Assembly (NCBI GenBank): GCA_016787925.1
Contig: JAEUSK010000301.1
Coordinates: 1 to 32,715 of the forward strand
DNA from: a bacterium
Lineage (GTDB): Bacteria; CLD3; SB21
Direction of reading: 5' to 3'
DNA: 32,715 nucleotides
Below are positions 1 through 8,288 of this stretch, piece after piece. Below the pieces are notes generated by a model. That model ran no database searches. It saw only the letters and a list, made by a program, of their open reading frames with translations, and was not told where the DNA came from. Both the position numbers and the translations under genes were made by a program. Position 1 is the first letter of the stretch, and each line of letters begins with the position of its first letter.

Positions 1-2
1 CC

Positions 3-512
3 GCGACGTCTTGCGGCAGCAGTTTTACCGATTCCCGCGACGGCAAGGTCTATAAGACGATCAGGATCGGTGACCAGGTTTGGATGGCGGAAAATTTAAA
101 TTTCGATGCCGGGGAAGGCAGTTATTGTTACAAAGACGATAGCGCTAATTGTGAAAAAAACGGAAGATTATATACTTGGGATGCCGCGGTCAAGGCAGCT
201 CCTGCAGGTTGGCATGTGCCGAGTAAAGAAGAGTGGGAGACTTTGATCAGTTCATTTGGCGGAATTGATTCGATCGCGTACTCACAAATGATACGTGGAG
301 GCGGATCCGGATTCAATGCTTTACCCGGAATCGGTTCGCGCGATCAAAGCGGAAATTATCTTGATGTCGGAAAGGGATCATACTTCTGGTCATCGAGCGA
401 AGACGGAGACAAAGATGCGTGGTTTTGCGTCGTGAGCAGGATCCGCCAGAAAGTTCACGTGGTCAGCCGTAACAAGAAAGATGCGTTTCCCGTTCGATGT
501 CTCAAGGATTAG
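3..512 (+). CDS. FISUMP-domain protein, 3' part only
   Basis: The frame is open from the left edge, so the gene begins outside the window and only about 169 C-terminal residues are visible. They match the Fibrobacter succinogenes major paralogous (FISUMP) domain: FTDSRDGKVYKTIRIG, then VWMAENLNF, YTWDAA, PAGWHVPSKEEW, a glycine-rich core, FWSSSE and a closing PVRCLKD. An internal ATG at 84 is not a plausible start because the conserved domain already begins upstream of it. Two cysteines (in SYCYKDD and ANCEKN) sit where family members carry a Cys pair. Proteins of this family are usually secreted or lipid-anchored and have no established biochemical role. A terminator hairpin follows about 30 bp downstream. 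The domain assignment is firm; the function is unknown. Confidence 0.88.
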   Translation, partial: ATSCGSSFTDSRDGKVYKTIRIGDQVWMAENLNFDAGEGSYCYKDDSANCEKNGRLYTWDAAVKAAPAGWHVPSKEEWETLISSFGGIDSIAYSQMIRGGGSGFNALPGIGSRDQSGNYLDVGKGSYFWSSSEDGDKDAWFCVVSRIRQKVHVVSRNKKDAFPVRCLKD

Positions 513-540
513 CCCTGCACATGCATGCACTTAATTTACT

Positions 541-581
541 TTTTTCTTGGGGTTAGTTTAAACCCCAAGAAAAACGTTTTT
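541..581 (+). terminator. Rho-independent terminator after the FISUMP gene
   Basis: A near-perfect hairpin, CTTGGGGTT / AACCCCAAG with a short AT-rich loop, is flanked by a T run on the left and an A run on the right, followed by CGTTTTTT. It can act in both directions. It lies inside the longest open frame of the next gene, which argues that that gene starts downstream at 672. Confidence 0.7.
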
Positions 582-671
582 TGGATCTTTCTGTTTTACC
601 AATACAATATTCTTGCCCATGATTCCGCTGTCACACGAAAATCAATTCCAGGCCAAGGCCGTACTATTCTA

Positions 672-1133
672 ATGGCTACCAACAGGAAATCTCCTGCAAA
701 GATAACTCAACATGGCGCCATCTATTTTTGGAAATACAAAACCGACGGGTGGCTCGGGAGCGAGTGGCATTTTACGGCTGACTCTGCAGGTTGTGATTTT
801 TTGATCCAGCGGTTTGACTATATGTTTCAATCTGAATTTCCGTGCGAAACGGCTATTCAATTAACGCCGGTCTCCCAAAAGATACTGCGCATTCCTGATT
901 ATAATTCACCGTTCAAGAATATAGATGAATTGCAGTTTTCCTATCGGCCTGCGGGTTCGAATTATTATGAATGGACTATTGTTGACAACAAGAACCGAGT
1001 TGACTTAACGATGGGAAAAGCGATGCTGGCAGAATGGAAGCGCGCCGTTTTAGCGGTAAAAAATGGAACCGGTGATTTTTCAATTGGGCTGCATGAAGAC
1101 CATACGATATTTATGTGGCGGATGCCGCTTTGA
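672..1133 (+). CDS. Hypothetical protein (153 aa)
   Basis: I do not recognise this family. The frame is open from 525, but the first 49 codons run through a terminator hairpin and encode a hydrophobic, low-quality stretch, so I prefer the ATG at 672; no strong SD precedes it. The product is soluble, rich in aromatic residues (IYFWKYKTDGWLGSEWHF near the N terminus) and ends in HTIFMWRMPL. There is no signal peptide, membrane segment or familiar catalytic motif. It stands alone between a terminator and a promoter-like site, so its neighbours do not hint at a role. The composition is protein-like, but an uncharacterised reading frame cannot be confirmed without homologues. Confidence 0.5.
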   Translation: MATNRKSPAKITQHGAIYFWKYKTDGWLGSEWHFTADSAGCDFLIQRFDYMFQSEFPCETAIQLTPVSQKILRIPDYNSPFKNIDELQFSYRPAGSNYYEWTIVDNKNRVDLTMGKAMLAEWKRAVLAVKNGTGDFSIGLHEDHTIFMWRMPL

Positions 1134-1222
1134 TGTTTTCGTTGTTAAGAAGAACTACTCTTCGCGCCACGACCTCCCTCGCATAAAGCCTTTCGCCGGT
1201 CCTTCCGCCAATTAGCCTACAT

Positions 1223-1251
1223 TTGCATTACAATGTATGACGTGCTATATT
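1223..1251 (+). promoter_or_regulatory. Promoter-like sequence upstream of the secreted coiled-coil gene
   Basis: TTGCAT and TATATT are separated by exactly 17 bp, a sigma-70-like arrangement, about 80 bp before the ATG at 1331. The same TATATT box with 17-bp spacing is found ahead of rho on the minus strand. This is inferred from pattern only. Confidence 0.4.
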
Positions 1252-1317
1252 ATTCACAAGAAACAGAAAAGCCGTCTTGCGCAGTTCTGTCTGCGTAAAT
1301 GAATCTTCATTTTTATT

Positions 1318-1326
1318 AAAGGAGGT
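1318..1326 (+). promoter_or_regulatory. Strong Shine-Dalgarno site fixing the start at 1331
   Basis: AAAGGAGGT lies 4 bp before the ATG at 1331. It selects that codon over an in-frame upstream ATG at 1277 that lacks an SD and would put a polar extension in front of the signal peptide. Confidence 0.75.
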
Positions 1327-1330
1327 TCCC

Positions 1331-2950
1331 ATGCAACATTTATTGCGGTGTTTAAAGGTCGGAACCTTAACTATGTTTCTGACCGTACTGGTGCAAAACC
1401 GTTTCGCGGCGGCGCAAAGCGCTGAGGAATTAGTCAAGAAAGCCGAAGGGGATCTTAAAAAAAGCCATTCTCTCATTATCGCCGGACGACATGAAGCTGC
1501 TGTTGACATCTTAAAAAACGCGGACGGAACGATCGCGCATGCTCAGAAATTGGATGCCAATCAGCCGCGTCTGTTTTCCGTCATAAAAACTTTTATGATG
1601 CAAAAGGAAAAGGTCGAGAAGAAACTCGGAAAGGAAATTGCAATATCCTTTGACGCGAGTGAAAAAAGTTCGGCGGCACAAACAGACAAAACAATGAGTG
1701 TTCCGGCCGGCAGCAGCAAATCTGTCCAGTTGCCGTACGACGCCCGTTATCCGATGCAGCAGTTCAGTTCATCATATAGATCATTTGAAGATTATTACGC
1801 TCAGTTTGCGATTGAAACCGCGGAGATGCAGGCAATTCTGATAAAACGCATGCAGGATCATCTAGAAAAAATGAGAACCAGTCTGGCCTTAGCGAAAGTA
1901 GAATCTTCAAAAAAAAATGTTACTACGCACCCGGATTTTGATGAGGCCTCACAAAAAATACAGGTGTCAGAAAATAAATATGCTGAGTTGAGTAAAAACT
2001 ATCAGCAACAGATTTCCGAACAAAATGAATTGAATAAAAAGGCGGCAGCTGACAGGGAGGCCATTAAAACATTATATTCGGATTTGCGGAATAAAATTTT
2101 TGACGCGGCCGGCGGCTCTGTGATTTATTATAATGAACCATCCGAATTAGAACCCTTACTCACAAAGATAGAGCAATTTGAAATATCGGACAAAATGAAC
2201 GTACAAAAATTGTTGGAGAGTTTTGCAGCGAAATACGGTAACACGGAAGAGGCCATTGAGAAAAGCACCGGCGACTGGCAGACGGCAAATTCCTATACAA
2301 AAATTGAAGAAGGCATTCAGAATGTGGCGAAAACGCGCGAGGCAATTGCTCAGGATCTCGTACAGAAGTATCAGAAAGGACTTAATGACGTAAAATCTAA
2401 ACATGATTTTTACAAAGTTGCATACGTAACCGGGTTAAAGAAGGTAATTGACTTGGCTGTACGATTTTCTCCTGGGTTTGCTGAAGCTATAAAGGCTCAG
2501 GATGCCCATCAGCATAATACAGATACGGCCCTTAAAGATTTTTACGCTGCCGTAGATAAGAAAAACTGGCCTACACATAGTGCGGATTCACCTGCCAATG
2601 CAAAAGAACTCGCGAAGGCGACGTTCACATGGTTCAGCAACGATATTGGGTGGGGACAACGGGATAAGGACGAAAAAGCAACCGACAAGGAAGTAAGAAA
2701 GCCGCTGGATGTTTCCGTCCACGGACCGTGGTCAGTTCAGGAAAGAGATCTGCTTGGTAATCCGATCATGTACGGACTGCCGGTATTCGTCGCGGTTGAA
2801 GTGGCAAGCGAGAAATCACTTAACTTGGTCAGGGTGTACGATGTAACCATGCGCACGGAAGAAAAAGCAGGTGCAAAACAGTCGCCGCCGTTTTTCAGCA
2901 TTACGGTCGGAAACAGTCACTATATCCGACCCTCCAAACTGAAGAAATAA
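1331..2950 (+). CDS. Secreted coiled-coil protein of unknown function (539 aa)
   Basis: I do not recognise the family. The N terminus is a signal peptide: basic LLRCLK, a hydrophobic stretch (MFLTVLV) and an AAAQS cleavage region around residue 29. The mature part opens with a helical repeat-like segment (SAEELVKKAEGDLKKSHSLI) and continues as a long charged, Lys/Glu/Gln-rich helical region with coiled-coil character through roughly residue 390. The last 130 residues look globular (WFSNDIGWGQRDKDEKATDK, then a beta-rich tail ending in SPPFFSITVGNSHYIRPSK). Export to the periplasm or cell surface is likely. It has its own promoter-like site and SD and no close partner on the same strand. Possible roles include envelope scaffolding, but that is a guess. 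Confidence 0.75.
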   Translation: MQHLLRCLKVGTLTMFLTVLVQNRFAAAQSAEELVKKAEGDLKKSHSLIIAGRHEAAVDILKNADGTIAHAQKLDANQPRLFSVIKTFMMQKEKVEKKLGKEIAISFDASEKSSAAQTDKTMSVPAGSSKSVQLPYDARYPMQQFSSSYRSFEDYYAQFAIETAEMQAILIKRMQDHLEKMRTSLALAKVESSKKNVTTHPDFDEASQKIQVSENKYAELSKNYQQQISEQNELNKKAAADREAIKTLYSDLRNKIFDAAGGSVIYYNEPSELEPLLTKIEQFEISDKMNVQKLLESFAAKYGNTEEAIEKSTGDWQTANSYTKIEEGIQNVAKTREAIAQDLVQKYQKGLNDVKSKHDFYKVAYVTGLKKVIDLAVRFSPGFAEAIKAQDAHQHNTDTALKDFYAAVDKKNWPTHSADSPANAKELAKATFTWFSNDIGWGQRDKDEKATDKEVRKPLDVSVHGPWSVQERDLLGNPIMYGLPVFVAVEVASEKSLNLVRVYDVTMRTEEKAGAKQSPPFFSITVGNSHYIRPSKLKK

Positions 2951-3100
2951 GGGGATCTGTTCAAATCAAATCCCGTCCACAGTACGTTTAACTATGGCGA
3001 CATAATATTTCTCAGTATTCCACATGACTGTTGAATTTATACTACGCATGCATTATTTTAAAAAGAACTTCTCAATGACCCATTCATATAAATAACCTGC

Positions 3101-3739
3101 ATGCGCACATTAAAGCATCTTTTTGAAAAAAATAAAGCCTGGGCGGAAAAAATATCCGCGGCTCAGCCGGGCTTTTTTAAAGAATTATCACAACAGCAAT
3201 TCCCGGAATATCTATGGATCGGCTGTTCCGACAGCCGGGTTCCGGCAAATGAAATTGTCGGACTTCAACCCGGCGAATTGTTTGTCCACCGTAACGTGGC
3301 CAATATCGTTATTCACACTGATTTTAATTGCCTTTCCGTGATTGAATACGCTGTTGAAGTTCTTCGCGTAAAAAATATCATCGTTTGCGGACACTACGGC
3401 TGCGGCGGAGTGAAAGCGTCCTTGAAGGACAATCAATTGAGCATCAGTGATAATTGGCTGCGTCACATAAGGGAAATAGCTCAGAAGTACAATAAGGAAC
3501 TTGGCCAAATCAGCGACGAAGGAAAACGGATGGATAGATTGTGTGAACTGAACATCATTGAGCAGGTTTACAATGTTTGCAATACCACGATCATAGAAAA
3601 AGCATGGAGCCGTAATCAGCCCCTGGCAGTTCATGGATGGGTCTATGGCCTGACTGACGGGCTTCTCCATGACCTGAATGTGTGTACTGCCAGCGCGGAA
3701 GAAATGAAGTCTTATTTTGAGAGTAGAAAAATCAACTAA
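3101..3739 (+). CDS. can: Beta-class carbonic anhydrase
   Basis: Catalyses reversible hydration of CO2 to bicarbonate in the cytoplasm. The 212-aa length is normal for the family. The zinc site is complete: C42 and D44 and R46 in the WIGCSDSRVP motif, with H98 and C101 in VCGHYGCGGVKA. ELFVHRNVAN, the other family signature, is also present. No signal peptide is seen. The start ATG has little SD. The gene stands alone, ending 24 bp from the convergent glycosylasparaginase gene. A second, unrelated gamma-class enzyme-like protein is encoded at 10938-11480. Identification is firm; whether it serves bicarbonate supply or pH balance is not shown. Confidence 0.95.
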   Translation: MRTLKHLFEKNKAWAEKISAAQPGFFKELSQQQFPEYLWIGCSDSRVPANEIVGLQPGELFVHRNVANIVIHTDFNCLSVIEYAVEVLRVKNIIVCGHYGCGGVKASLKDNQLSISDNWLRHIREIAQKYNKELGQISDEGKRMDRLCELNIIEQVYNVCNTTIIEKAWSRNQPLAVHGWVYGLTDGLLHDLNVCTASAEEMKSYFESRKIN

Positions 3740-3763
3740 AAATTGTTAATTGCATCTTCGATT

Positions 3764-4828
3764 TTATTTTACTCTCCTATATAAGAACGCGCATTCTTTC
3801 AATACGCTTTCTTTCTCACCGGTATTCAACGCATATTTCGCTCCGCTCCAGATTGCAGCTCCGCCGTATTCCCCGCGTTTGTTGACGGCATAAAACGTGA
3901 CGTTGAATTTCGGTTTCTTGTCGTCGTTCAAAAGACGCGCTTCTTTCGTATGGTCTACAATTCGCTGGCAGGCCATCAGGCAGGCTTGTTCCGGTGATTT
4001 ACCCTGGCGCATATATTCCACGATCATGACGCTGCTGCAATTGAGCAAATTGGCTTCGCCACGCCCCGTTGAACCGGCCGCGCCGACCTCATTGTCAACA
4101 TATAGGCCGGCACCGAGTATCGGCGAATCTCCGACCCTCCCCGGTATTTTGTACGCAAGCCCGCTCGTTGTCGTTACGCCGGATATGTTGCCGAAGATAT
4201 CCACCGCATTGCAATTTATCGTACCGGTCGTACGAACATAATTTTTCAAATTTTCGCCGATGTCTTTGTCTTCTAATTTATGTTCCGGCAGCCAATCGTC
4301 TTCTTTACTCAAATTTTCTTTCCACTTCAGCCATTCTTTTCTGGCTGCTTCGGTTAATAAATTTTCTTCCATGAACCCGTGCGCTTTGGCAAACCGCAGT
4401 GCGCCATCGCCGACCATGAGTACGTGATCCGTTCTCTCCATGATCACTCTTGCAACCTTTGAAGGATTTTTTATATTACGCAGGGAAGCAACGCCGGCGC
4501 CGCGGCACGAAGGGCCGTGCATTACGCAGGAGTCCAGTTCCACCACGCCTTCTTCATTCGGTAAACCTCCATAACCTACGCTCATATCGTTTGGGTCGTC
4601 TTCAACTATATTGACTCCTGCGATGCATGCGTCCAACGCATCGGCGCCGTTCAGCATCATTTCCATTGCCTTGGCCGTTGCCTGAAGACCGTTCGCGCTG
4701 GAAATAACTACCGGCTTCACCTTTGTTTGCATTTTCAGGTCTTCAAGGAATGACAGCTTGGGCGACAACATAAACCCCGAACCTGTAATAAATGAATTCT
4801 TCAAAAACTCACGGCGTTTTATTTTCAT
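3764..4828 (-). CDS. N4-(beta-N-acetylglucosaminyl)-L-asparaginase-like Ntn hydrolase, Tat-exported
   Basis: Member of the glycosylasparaginase (asparaginase 2, Ntn-hydrolase) family, which cleaves the GlcNAc-Asn bond of glycopeptides. The proenzyme normally cuts itself just before a Thr that becomes the N-terminal nucleophile. Here that Thr is about residue 203 in RTTGTINCNAVD, followed by the typical SGLAYKIPGRVGDSPI and GAGLYVDNEVGAAGSTGRGE substrate-pocket motifs. The N terminus (KIKRREFLKNS plus a hydrophobic stretch) is a twin-arginine signal, so the enzyme should fold in the cytoplasm and act in the periplasm or outside. The family's usual HDT before the nucleophile is TGT here, a small deviation. 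Length of 354 aa is normal. It is convergent with can and lies 62 bp downstream of a secreted unknown on the same strand. Confidence 0.9.
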   Translation of the reverse strand: MKIKRREFLKNSFITGSGFMLSPKLSFLEDLKMQTKVKPVVISSANGLQATAKAMEMMLNGADALDACIAGVNIVEDDPNDMSVGYGGLPNEEGVVELDSCVMHGPSCRGAGVASLRNIKNPSKVARVIMERTDHVLMVGDGALRFAKAHGFMEENLLTEAARKEWLKWKENLSKEDDWLPEHKLEDKDIGENLKNYVRTTGTINCNAVDIFGNISGVTTTSGLAYKIPGRVGDSPILGAGLYVDNEVGAAGSTGRGEANLLNCSSVMIVEYMRQGKSPEQACLMACQRIVDHTKEARLLNDDKKPKFNVTFYAVNKRGEYGGAAIWSGAKYALNTGEKESVLKECAFLYRRVK

Positions 4829-4890
4829 ATGTCCTCGCTATATAAATGAATAATAGAAATTGTGATTCTTTATACAAGACAATCGGTTCA

Positions 4891-5889
4891 TTATTTGCTG
4901 TTCGCCTGATCCGGCTTTCGCCATCCAATCGTGATCATTTTTTCGGTTGAATCGATTTTGAAAGTAGCCCGATAATTTTCCATCGGCGTTTTCCTAAGAC
5001 TACAGGGATATTTATCAGAACTCCCCATAGAAAACTGAAGCAAATCCGCATACCGCGAAATATAATTTTCCTCTGTTTCGCCATAATCTGAATTTTTCAA
5101 TCGATAGAATATCTGATAATAGAATTTTTTCAAATCAATATAACCCAACGAATCGGCCCGGCTATACAGGCATGGGAACAGTTCCTTGCGAATAAATTTT
5201 TGCTGTTTTGGGCTCAGATCACTAACATCAAACCGGAGCAACAGATAAAACCGGGGATTCTTGAGATCATGATCAAGAGAAGCCTTCCAGTCATCATAAG
5301 ACTCTTTGAGTTGTTCCGAAAAGACTCGCCTCATCTCGGATAACGTTTCCTCTTCGGACGAGCCGATCTTCAAAGTTCGAAACGAATACCCGTAGACTAC
5401 ATTTGTGCTTCGGTGAAGGCTCTTAAAATATAATTGTATGTCAAGCCCGCCGTAATGGCCGCCTAGTCCGTTGTCTCCGGCAATGACGACTTCGATCCGG
5501 TAATATTGATCGCCGCCTTCTGTAAATATCGGCTCGGCGCGCTGACGGAACGTCTTATAATCTTTCTTATTACGGCTCACATGCTTGATATGATAACTCT
5601 CAAGAACCTCCTCAAAAATATTTATTGCTTCTGAATTAAGCATGTCAAGTGTAGTTTGAGAAATATCCATATCTTTAGGACGGGACTGGAAAGAAGTAAC
5701 ATTGGCGTTGATTAGGTTAACATTCCAAACCGATTGCCGGCTAAATTTACCTCTGATTTCTACATGAAACTGAACGGTATCTGACCCGCCAAATAATTTA
5801 TTATTTTGGGCTTCCGCCGCCGCAGAGAGACACATGAGAAAAACAACCGCATAGATGCAGCTGTTGAGCATATTATTTAAACAATTCAT
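4891..5889 (-). CDS. Secreted hypothetical protein (332 aa)
   Basis: I do not recognise it. The first 28 residues form a signal peptide (hydrophobic YAVVFLMCLSAAAEAQ, cleavage near A-E-A-Q). The mature protein has an alternating polar/hydrophobic, probably beta-rich first half (DTVQFHVEIRGKFSRQSVWN; VIAGDNGLGGHYGGLDIQLY) and a more helical second half (LSPKQQKFIRKELFPCLYSR). No catalytic motif or TonB or lipobox signature is apparent. It is divergent from the Spy-like gene at 6017, with 127 AT-rich bases between them, and could be co-transcribed with the glycosylasparaginase gene downstream. Periplasmic or outer-membrane location is inferred from the signal peptide only. Confidence 0.7.
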   Translation of the reverse strand: MNCLNNMLNSCIYAVVFLMCLSAAAEAQNNKLFGGSDTVQFHVEIRGKFSRQSVWNVNLINANVTSFQSRPKDMDISQTTLDMLNSEAINIFEEVLESYHIKHVSRNKKDYKTFRQRAEPIFTEGGDQYYRIEVVIAGDNGLGGHYGGLDIQLYFKSLHRSTNVVYGYSFRTLKIGSSEEETLSEMRRVFSEQLKESYDDWKASLDHDLKNPRFYLLLRFDVSDLSPKQQKFIRKELFPCLYSRADSLGYIDLKKFYYQIFYRLKNSDYGETEENYISRYADLLQFSMGSSDKYPCSLRKTPMENYRATFKIDSTEKMITIGWRKPDQANSK

Positions 5890-6016
5890 AAAAACTCTTA
5901 CTAATCAGGCCGATAATTTATTAATAGTTAGTACTGTATTAAACCTTTTGAAATTAATTTAGTCTAATCATTGAAAAAAACAAATACCTAAACCACAAAG
6001 ACTGAAAGGAAACATC

Positions 6017-6616
6017 ATGAAGCCATTCTCAATATTGAGCATCGCCGCCTTTATCCTATTTACAAATACGAGCGTCTATGGCCAAGAAAAAAACATCACC
6101 GTAATTACCGACATGGACCATGACGACGGCCATGAGTTCTTCGCGTTTTTTCCGGACATGCCCTCATTTGACGATTTTGAAAGTATGGACATGGACGAGA
6201 ATCAGGGATTTGCCTGGAATGACGAAGCCGGAGCCGGGTTGCCCATACCTCCCGGAATGCCGGACGATCTCAACCTCACCAAGGATCAGGCCGCTAAGAT
6301 GAAACAAATCAGAAACGCAGCCAGGAAACAAAACATTCCGTTAAAAGGCGATATGCAGCTGAAGCAAATGGAACTGCAAGATTTAATGGCGATGGACAGC
6401 CCCGACAAGAACGCAATCGCCGTAAAGGTAAAAGAAATTGATGCGATCCGAACGCAGATCAAGCTGAATAAAATGAATGCGCGTATCGATTGCCGGAACG
6501 TATTAACCAAAGAGCAAAAAGAGAAAATGGAACAAATGCGTTCGCAGCGCCGCATGATGCATTTTGACGGCGGGAAACATAAAATGAAATTTAAGAGAGA
6601 ACTGCGCGGCGAATAA
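6017..6616 (+). CDS. Spy/CpxP-like periplasmic protein (metal/envelope stress family)
   Basis: A clear signal peptide (SILSIAAFILFTNTSVYGQ) leads into an acidic, Met/Asp/Phe-rich stretch (TDMDHDDGHEFF; FESMDMDENQ) and then a helical domain with the LTxxQ-type pattern: LNLTKDQAAKMKQIRNAARK near residues 80-100 and a second VLTKEQKEKMEQM near 162-175. This arrangement matches the Spy/CpxP/ZraP-like family of periplasmic chaperones and metal-responsive proteins. The 199-aa length fits. An SD (GAAAGGAAAC) precedes the ATG. A terminator follows. The acidic Met-rich insert could bind metal, but no His/Cys cluster proves it. No sensor kinase gene adjoins it. Confidence 0.75.
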   Translation: MKPFSILSIAAFILFTNTSVYGQEKNITVITDMDHDDGHEFFAFFPDMPSFDDFESMDMDENQGFAWNDEAGAGLPIPPGMPDDLNLTKDQAAKMKQIRNAARKQNIPLKGDMQLKQMELQDLMAMDSPDKNAIAVKVKEIDAIRTQIKLNKMNARIDCRNVLTKEQKEKMEQMRSQRRMMHFDGGKHKMKFKRELRGE

Positions 6617-6633
6617 GCTGCGCTCCTTCCGGT

Positions 6634-6673
6634 TCTAAAGGCAAGGCATAACTGCTTTGCCTTTTTCTTTTTA
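6634..6673 (+). terminator. Rho-independent terminator after the Spy-like gene
   Basis: The arms AAAGGCAA and TTTGCCTTT form a stem followed by a T-rich run (TTTTTCTTTTT). It sits 20 bp after the stop codon. Confidence 0.7.
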
Positions 6674-6744
6674 TAAACCGTCTTGATTTTAAGACCGCTC
6701 TTTTCTATTTTCTTTTCACATAACTTTTTTACTCCAAAACAATC

Positions 6745-7845
6745 ATGACGTCAGATAATTTCCATCATTTATTGTTGTTGTCATCCATTCCCGGCATAGG
6801 GCATGCAAAGATACGTTCATTGGTCAATAAATTCGGATCGGCTGAAAATGTTTTACGCGCGCCTTTGCACCAATTGGTCGCGACAGACGGATTTGACCAG
6901 AAAACTGCAGAGAAGATTTTGAGTCCGTCACAGCGTGACCCAAGCTTTGTTGAGGATCAGATAAAACTTCTGGATCAATACCATGCTAATATCGTTACGT
7001 TTTGGGATGAGGAATATCCCGAGAATCTAAAAAACATATTTGACCCGCCGGCTTTTCTATTTGTCCGCGGCACGTTATCTGATACCGATCGGTATTCGGT
7101 AGCTGTCGTCGGAACGCGCGAATGCACATCATATGGTAAATGGGTCACCGAATCTCTATCGCAGGAACTTGCTATTCGCGGGATTACAGTGGTCAGCGGG
7201 CTTGCTCGCGGGATAGATACGATCGCGCACATCACTGCAATAAAAAACGGCGGCAGAACATTAGCCGTTCTGGGTTCGGGCGTTGACCGGATCTATCCGT
7301 CGGAAAATTTCAAGCTCGCAATGGATATTGCCGATCACGGCGCATTGATATCGGATTACCCGATGCGCACCGCGCCCGATGCCGTTAATTTTCCCGGCCG
7401 CAATCGTATCATCAGCGGTATTTCTCTCGGAACGCTGATCGTCGAGGCGGGTGAAAAAAGCGGGGCGCTGATTACAGCCGAATACGCAACGGAACAAAAC
7501 CGTGAAGTGTTCGCCATTCCCGGAAATGTGAATGTCAGGCAATCCAGGGGACCTAACCGGCTTATTAAGAACGGAGCCAAATTAGTGGAATCCGTGGATG
7601 ATATACTTGTCGAACTTGAACACAAGCTGATGCCGCTTACCCATCCCGTGAAAAAGGAAAAAATTCTGCAGCTTAATAATCAAGAACAATCCGTATACGA
7701 TTGTGTGGCAAACGACCCGCGTCATATTGATCACATATCAAGAACGGCTAAATTAAGCACTGGCGAGACGTTATCCTATCTTCTCAACCTCGAGCTGATG
7801 GGCGCTGTAAAACAATTATCCGGAAAGCATTTTGTAAAAATTTAA
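6745..7845 (+). CDS. dprA: DNA processing protein DprA (Smf)
   Basis: DprA binds incoming single-stranded DNA in natural transformation and loads RecA. The 366-aa protein has the normal three-part layout: an N-terminal helix-hairpin-helix region (LLSSIPGIGHAKIRSLVNKF, residues 10-30), the Rossmann-like core (VAVVGTRECTSYG at 119-131, VSGLARGIDTIAH at 150-162, TLAVLGSGVDRIYP at 172-185, FPGRNRIISG at 216-225, VEAGEKSGALITA at 233-245), and a C-terminal winged-helix-like segment (about 305-366). The ATG at 6745 is preceded by AT-rich sequence without a clear SD. The receiver gene follows 12 bp downstream and may be co-transcribed. No other competence genes are in the window, and DprA is widespread even in bacteria not known to be transformable. 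Confidence 0.96.
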   Translation: MTSDNFHHLLLLSSIPGIGHAKIRSLVNKFGSAENVLRAPLHQLVATDGFDQKTAEKILSPSQRDPSFVEDQIKLLDQYHANIVTFWDEEYPENLKNIFDPPAFLFVRGTLSDTDRYSVAVVGTRECTSYGKWVTESLSQELAIRGITVVSGLARGIDTIAHITAIKNGGRTLAVLGSGVDRIYPSENFKLAMDIADHGALISDYPMRTAPDAVNFPGRNRIISGISLGTLIVEAGEKSGALITAEYATEQNREVFAIPGNVNVRQSRGPNRLIKNGAKLVESVDDILVELEHKLMPLTHPVKKEKILQLNNQEQSVYDCVANDPRHIDHISRTAKLSTGETLSYLLNLELMGAVKQLSGKHFVKI

Positions 7846-7857
7846 CCGAGGTTCGCC

Positions 7858-8217
7858 GTGGCAAAAAAAGTTTTAGTTGTTGACGACGAGAATACCGTTC
7901 GCAGCTTATTGAAGATTTATTTATCAAAGTTGGGATATGAACTTGATTTTGCCGAAGACGGTATTCAGGCCATGGACAAAATAAAGTCATTCGATCCGGA
8001 TGTCGTCATACTCGACACCAATATGCCCGGTAAGAATGGCATTGAGGTTTGTGCGGAAACCAAGGCGATCAATCCATCAAGGCCGAAAATTATTTTTCAC
8101 ACAGGATCGCTCGAGGAATATAAAGCCAAGGCGGAAGCCGCCGGTGCCGATGCTACATTTGCAAAATCAGGTATGGGCGGACTGGGGAAACTCGTGGAAT
8201 TGATCAACACCTTATAG
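7858..8217 (+). CDS. Single-domain response regulator (CheY-like receiver)
   Basis: A stand-alone phosphoacceptor receiver of 119 aa with no output domain. The acidic pocket is D9-D10, the phosphoacceptor is D53 in VVILDTNMPGKNG, the switch residue is T82 (FHTGS) and the conserved lysine is K103. The residue after the lysine is Ser, not the usual Pro. It starts with GTG at 7858, with GAGG a few bases upstream. It follows dprA by 12 bp and ends in front of a strong bidirectional terminator. Such proteins pass phosphate in relays or act by protein-protein contact; its kinase partner cannot be inferred from position. Confidence 0.9.
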   Translation: MAKKVLVVDDENTVRSLLKIYLSKLGYELDFAEDGIQAMDKIKSFDPDVVILDTNMPGKNGIEVCAETKAINPSRPKIIFHTGSLEEYKAKAEAAGADATFAKSGMGGLGKLVELINTL

Positions 8218-8231
8218 AATATGCCATAAGC

Positions 8232-8273
8232 CAAAAAAAAAGCCCGTTCGCCATGTGCGTACGGGCTTTTTCG
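8232..8273. terminator. Bidirectional terminator between convergent genes
   Basis: AAAAAGCCCGT and ACGGGCTTTTT form a perfect stem around a 13-nt loop, with A run and T run on either side, so it can stop transcription from both the receiver gene (+) and the four-gene unit (-) that ends at 8289. Confidence 0.9.
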
Positions 8274-8288
8274 TCTCTATTTAACTTG

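Noticed and set aside
525-671. Upstream extension of the 153-aa protein
   Set aside because: It crosses a terminator hairpin, its residues look non-coding, and no SD is present.
3212-3670. 152-codon frame opposite can
   Set aside because: It is antisense to a confident carbonic anhydrase gene and has no recognisable domain.
8234-8271. CRISPR-like repeat because of the inverted CCCGTACG-type motifs at 8234 and 29470
   Set aside because: Both are single terminator hairpins, not spaced direct repeats.
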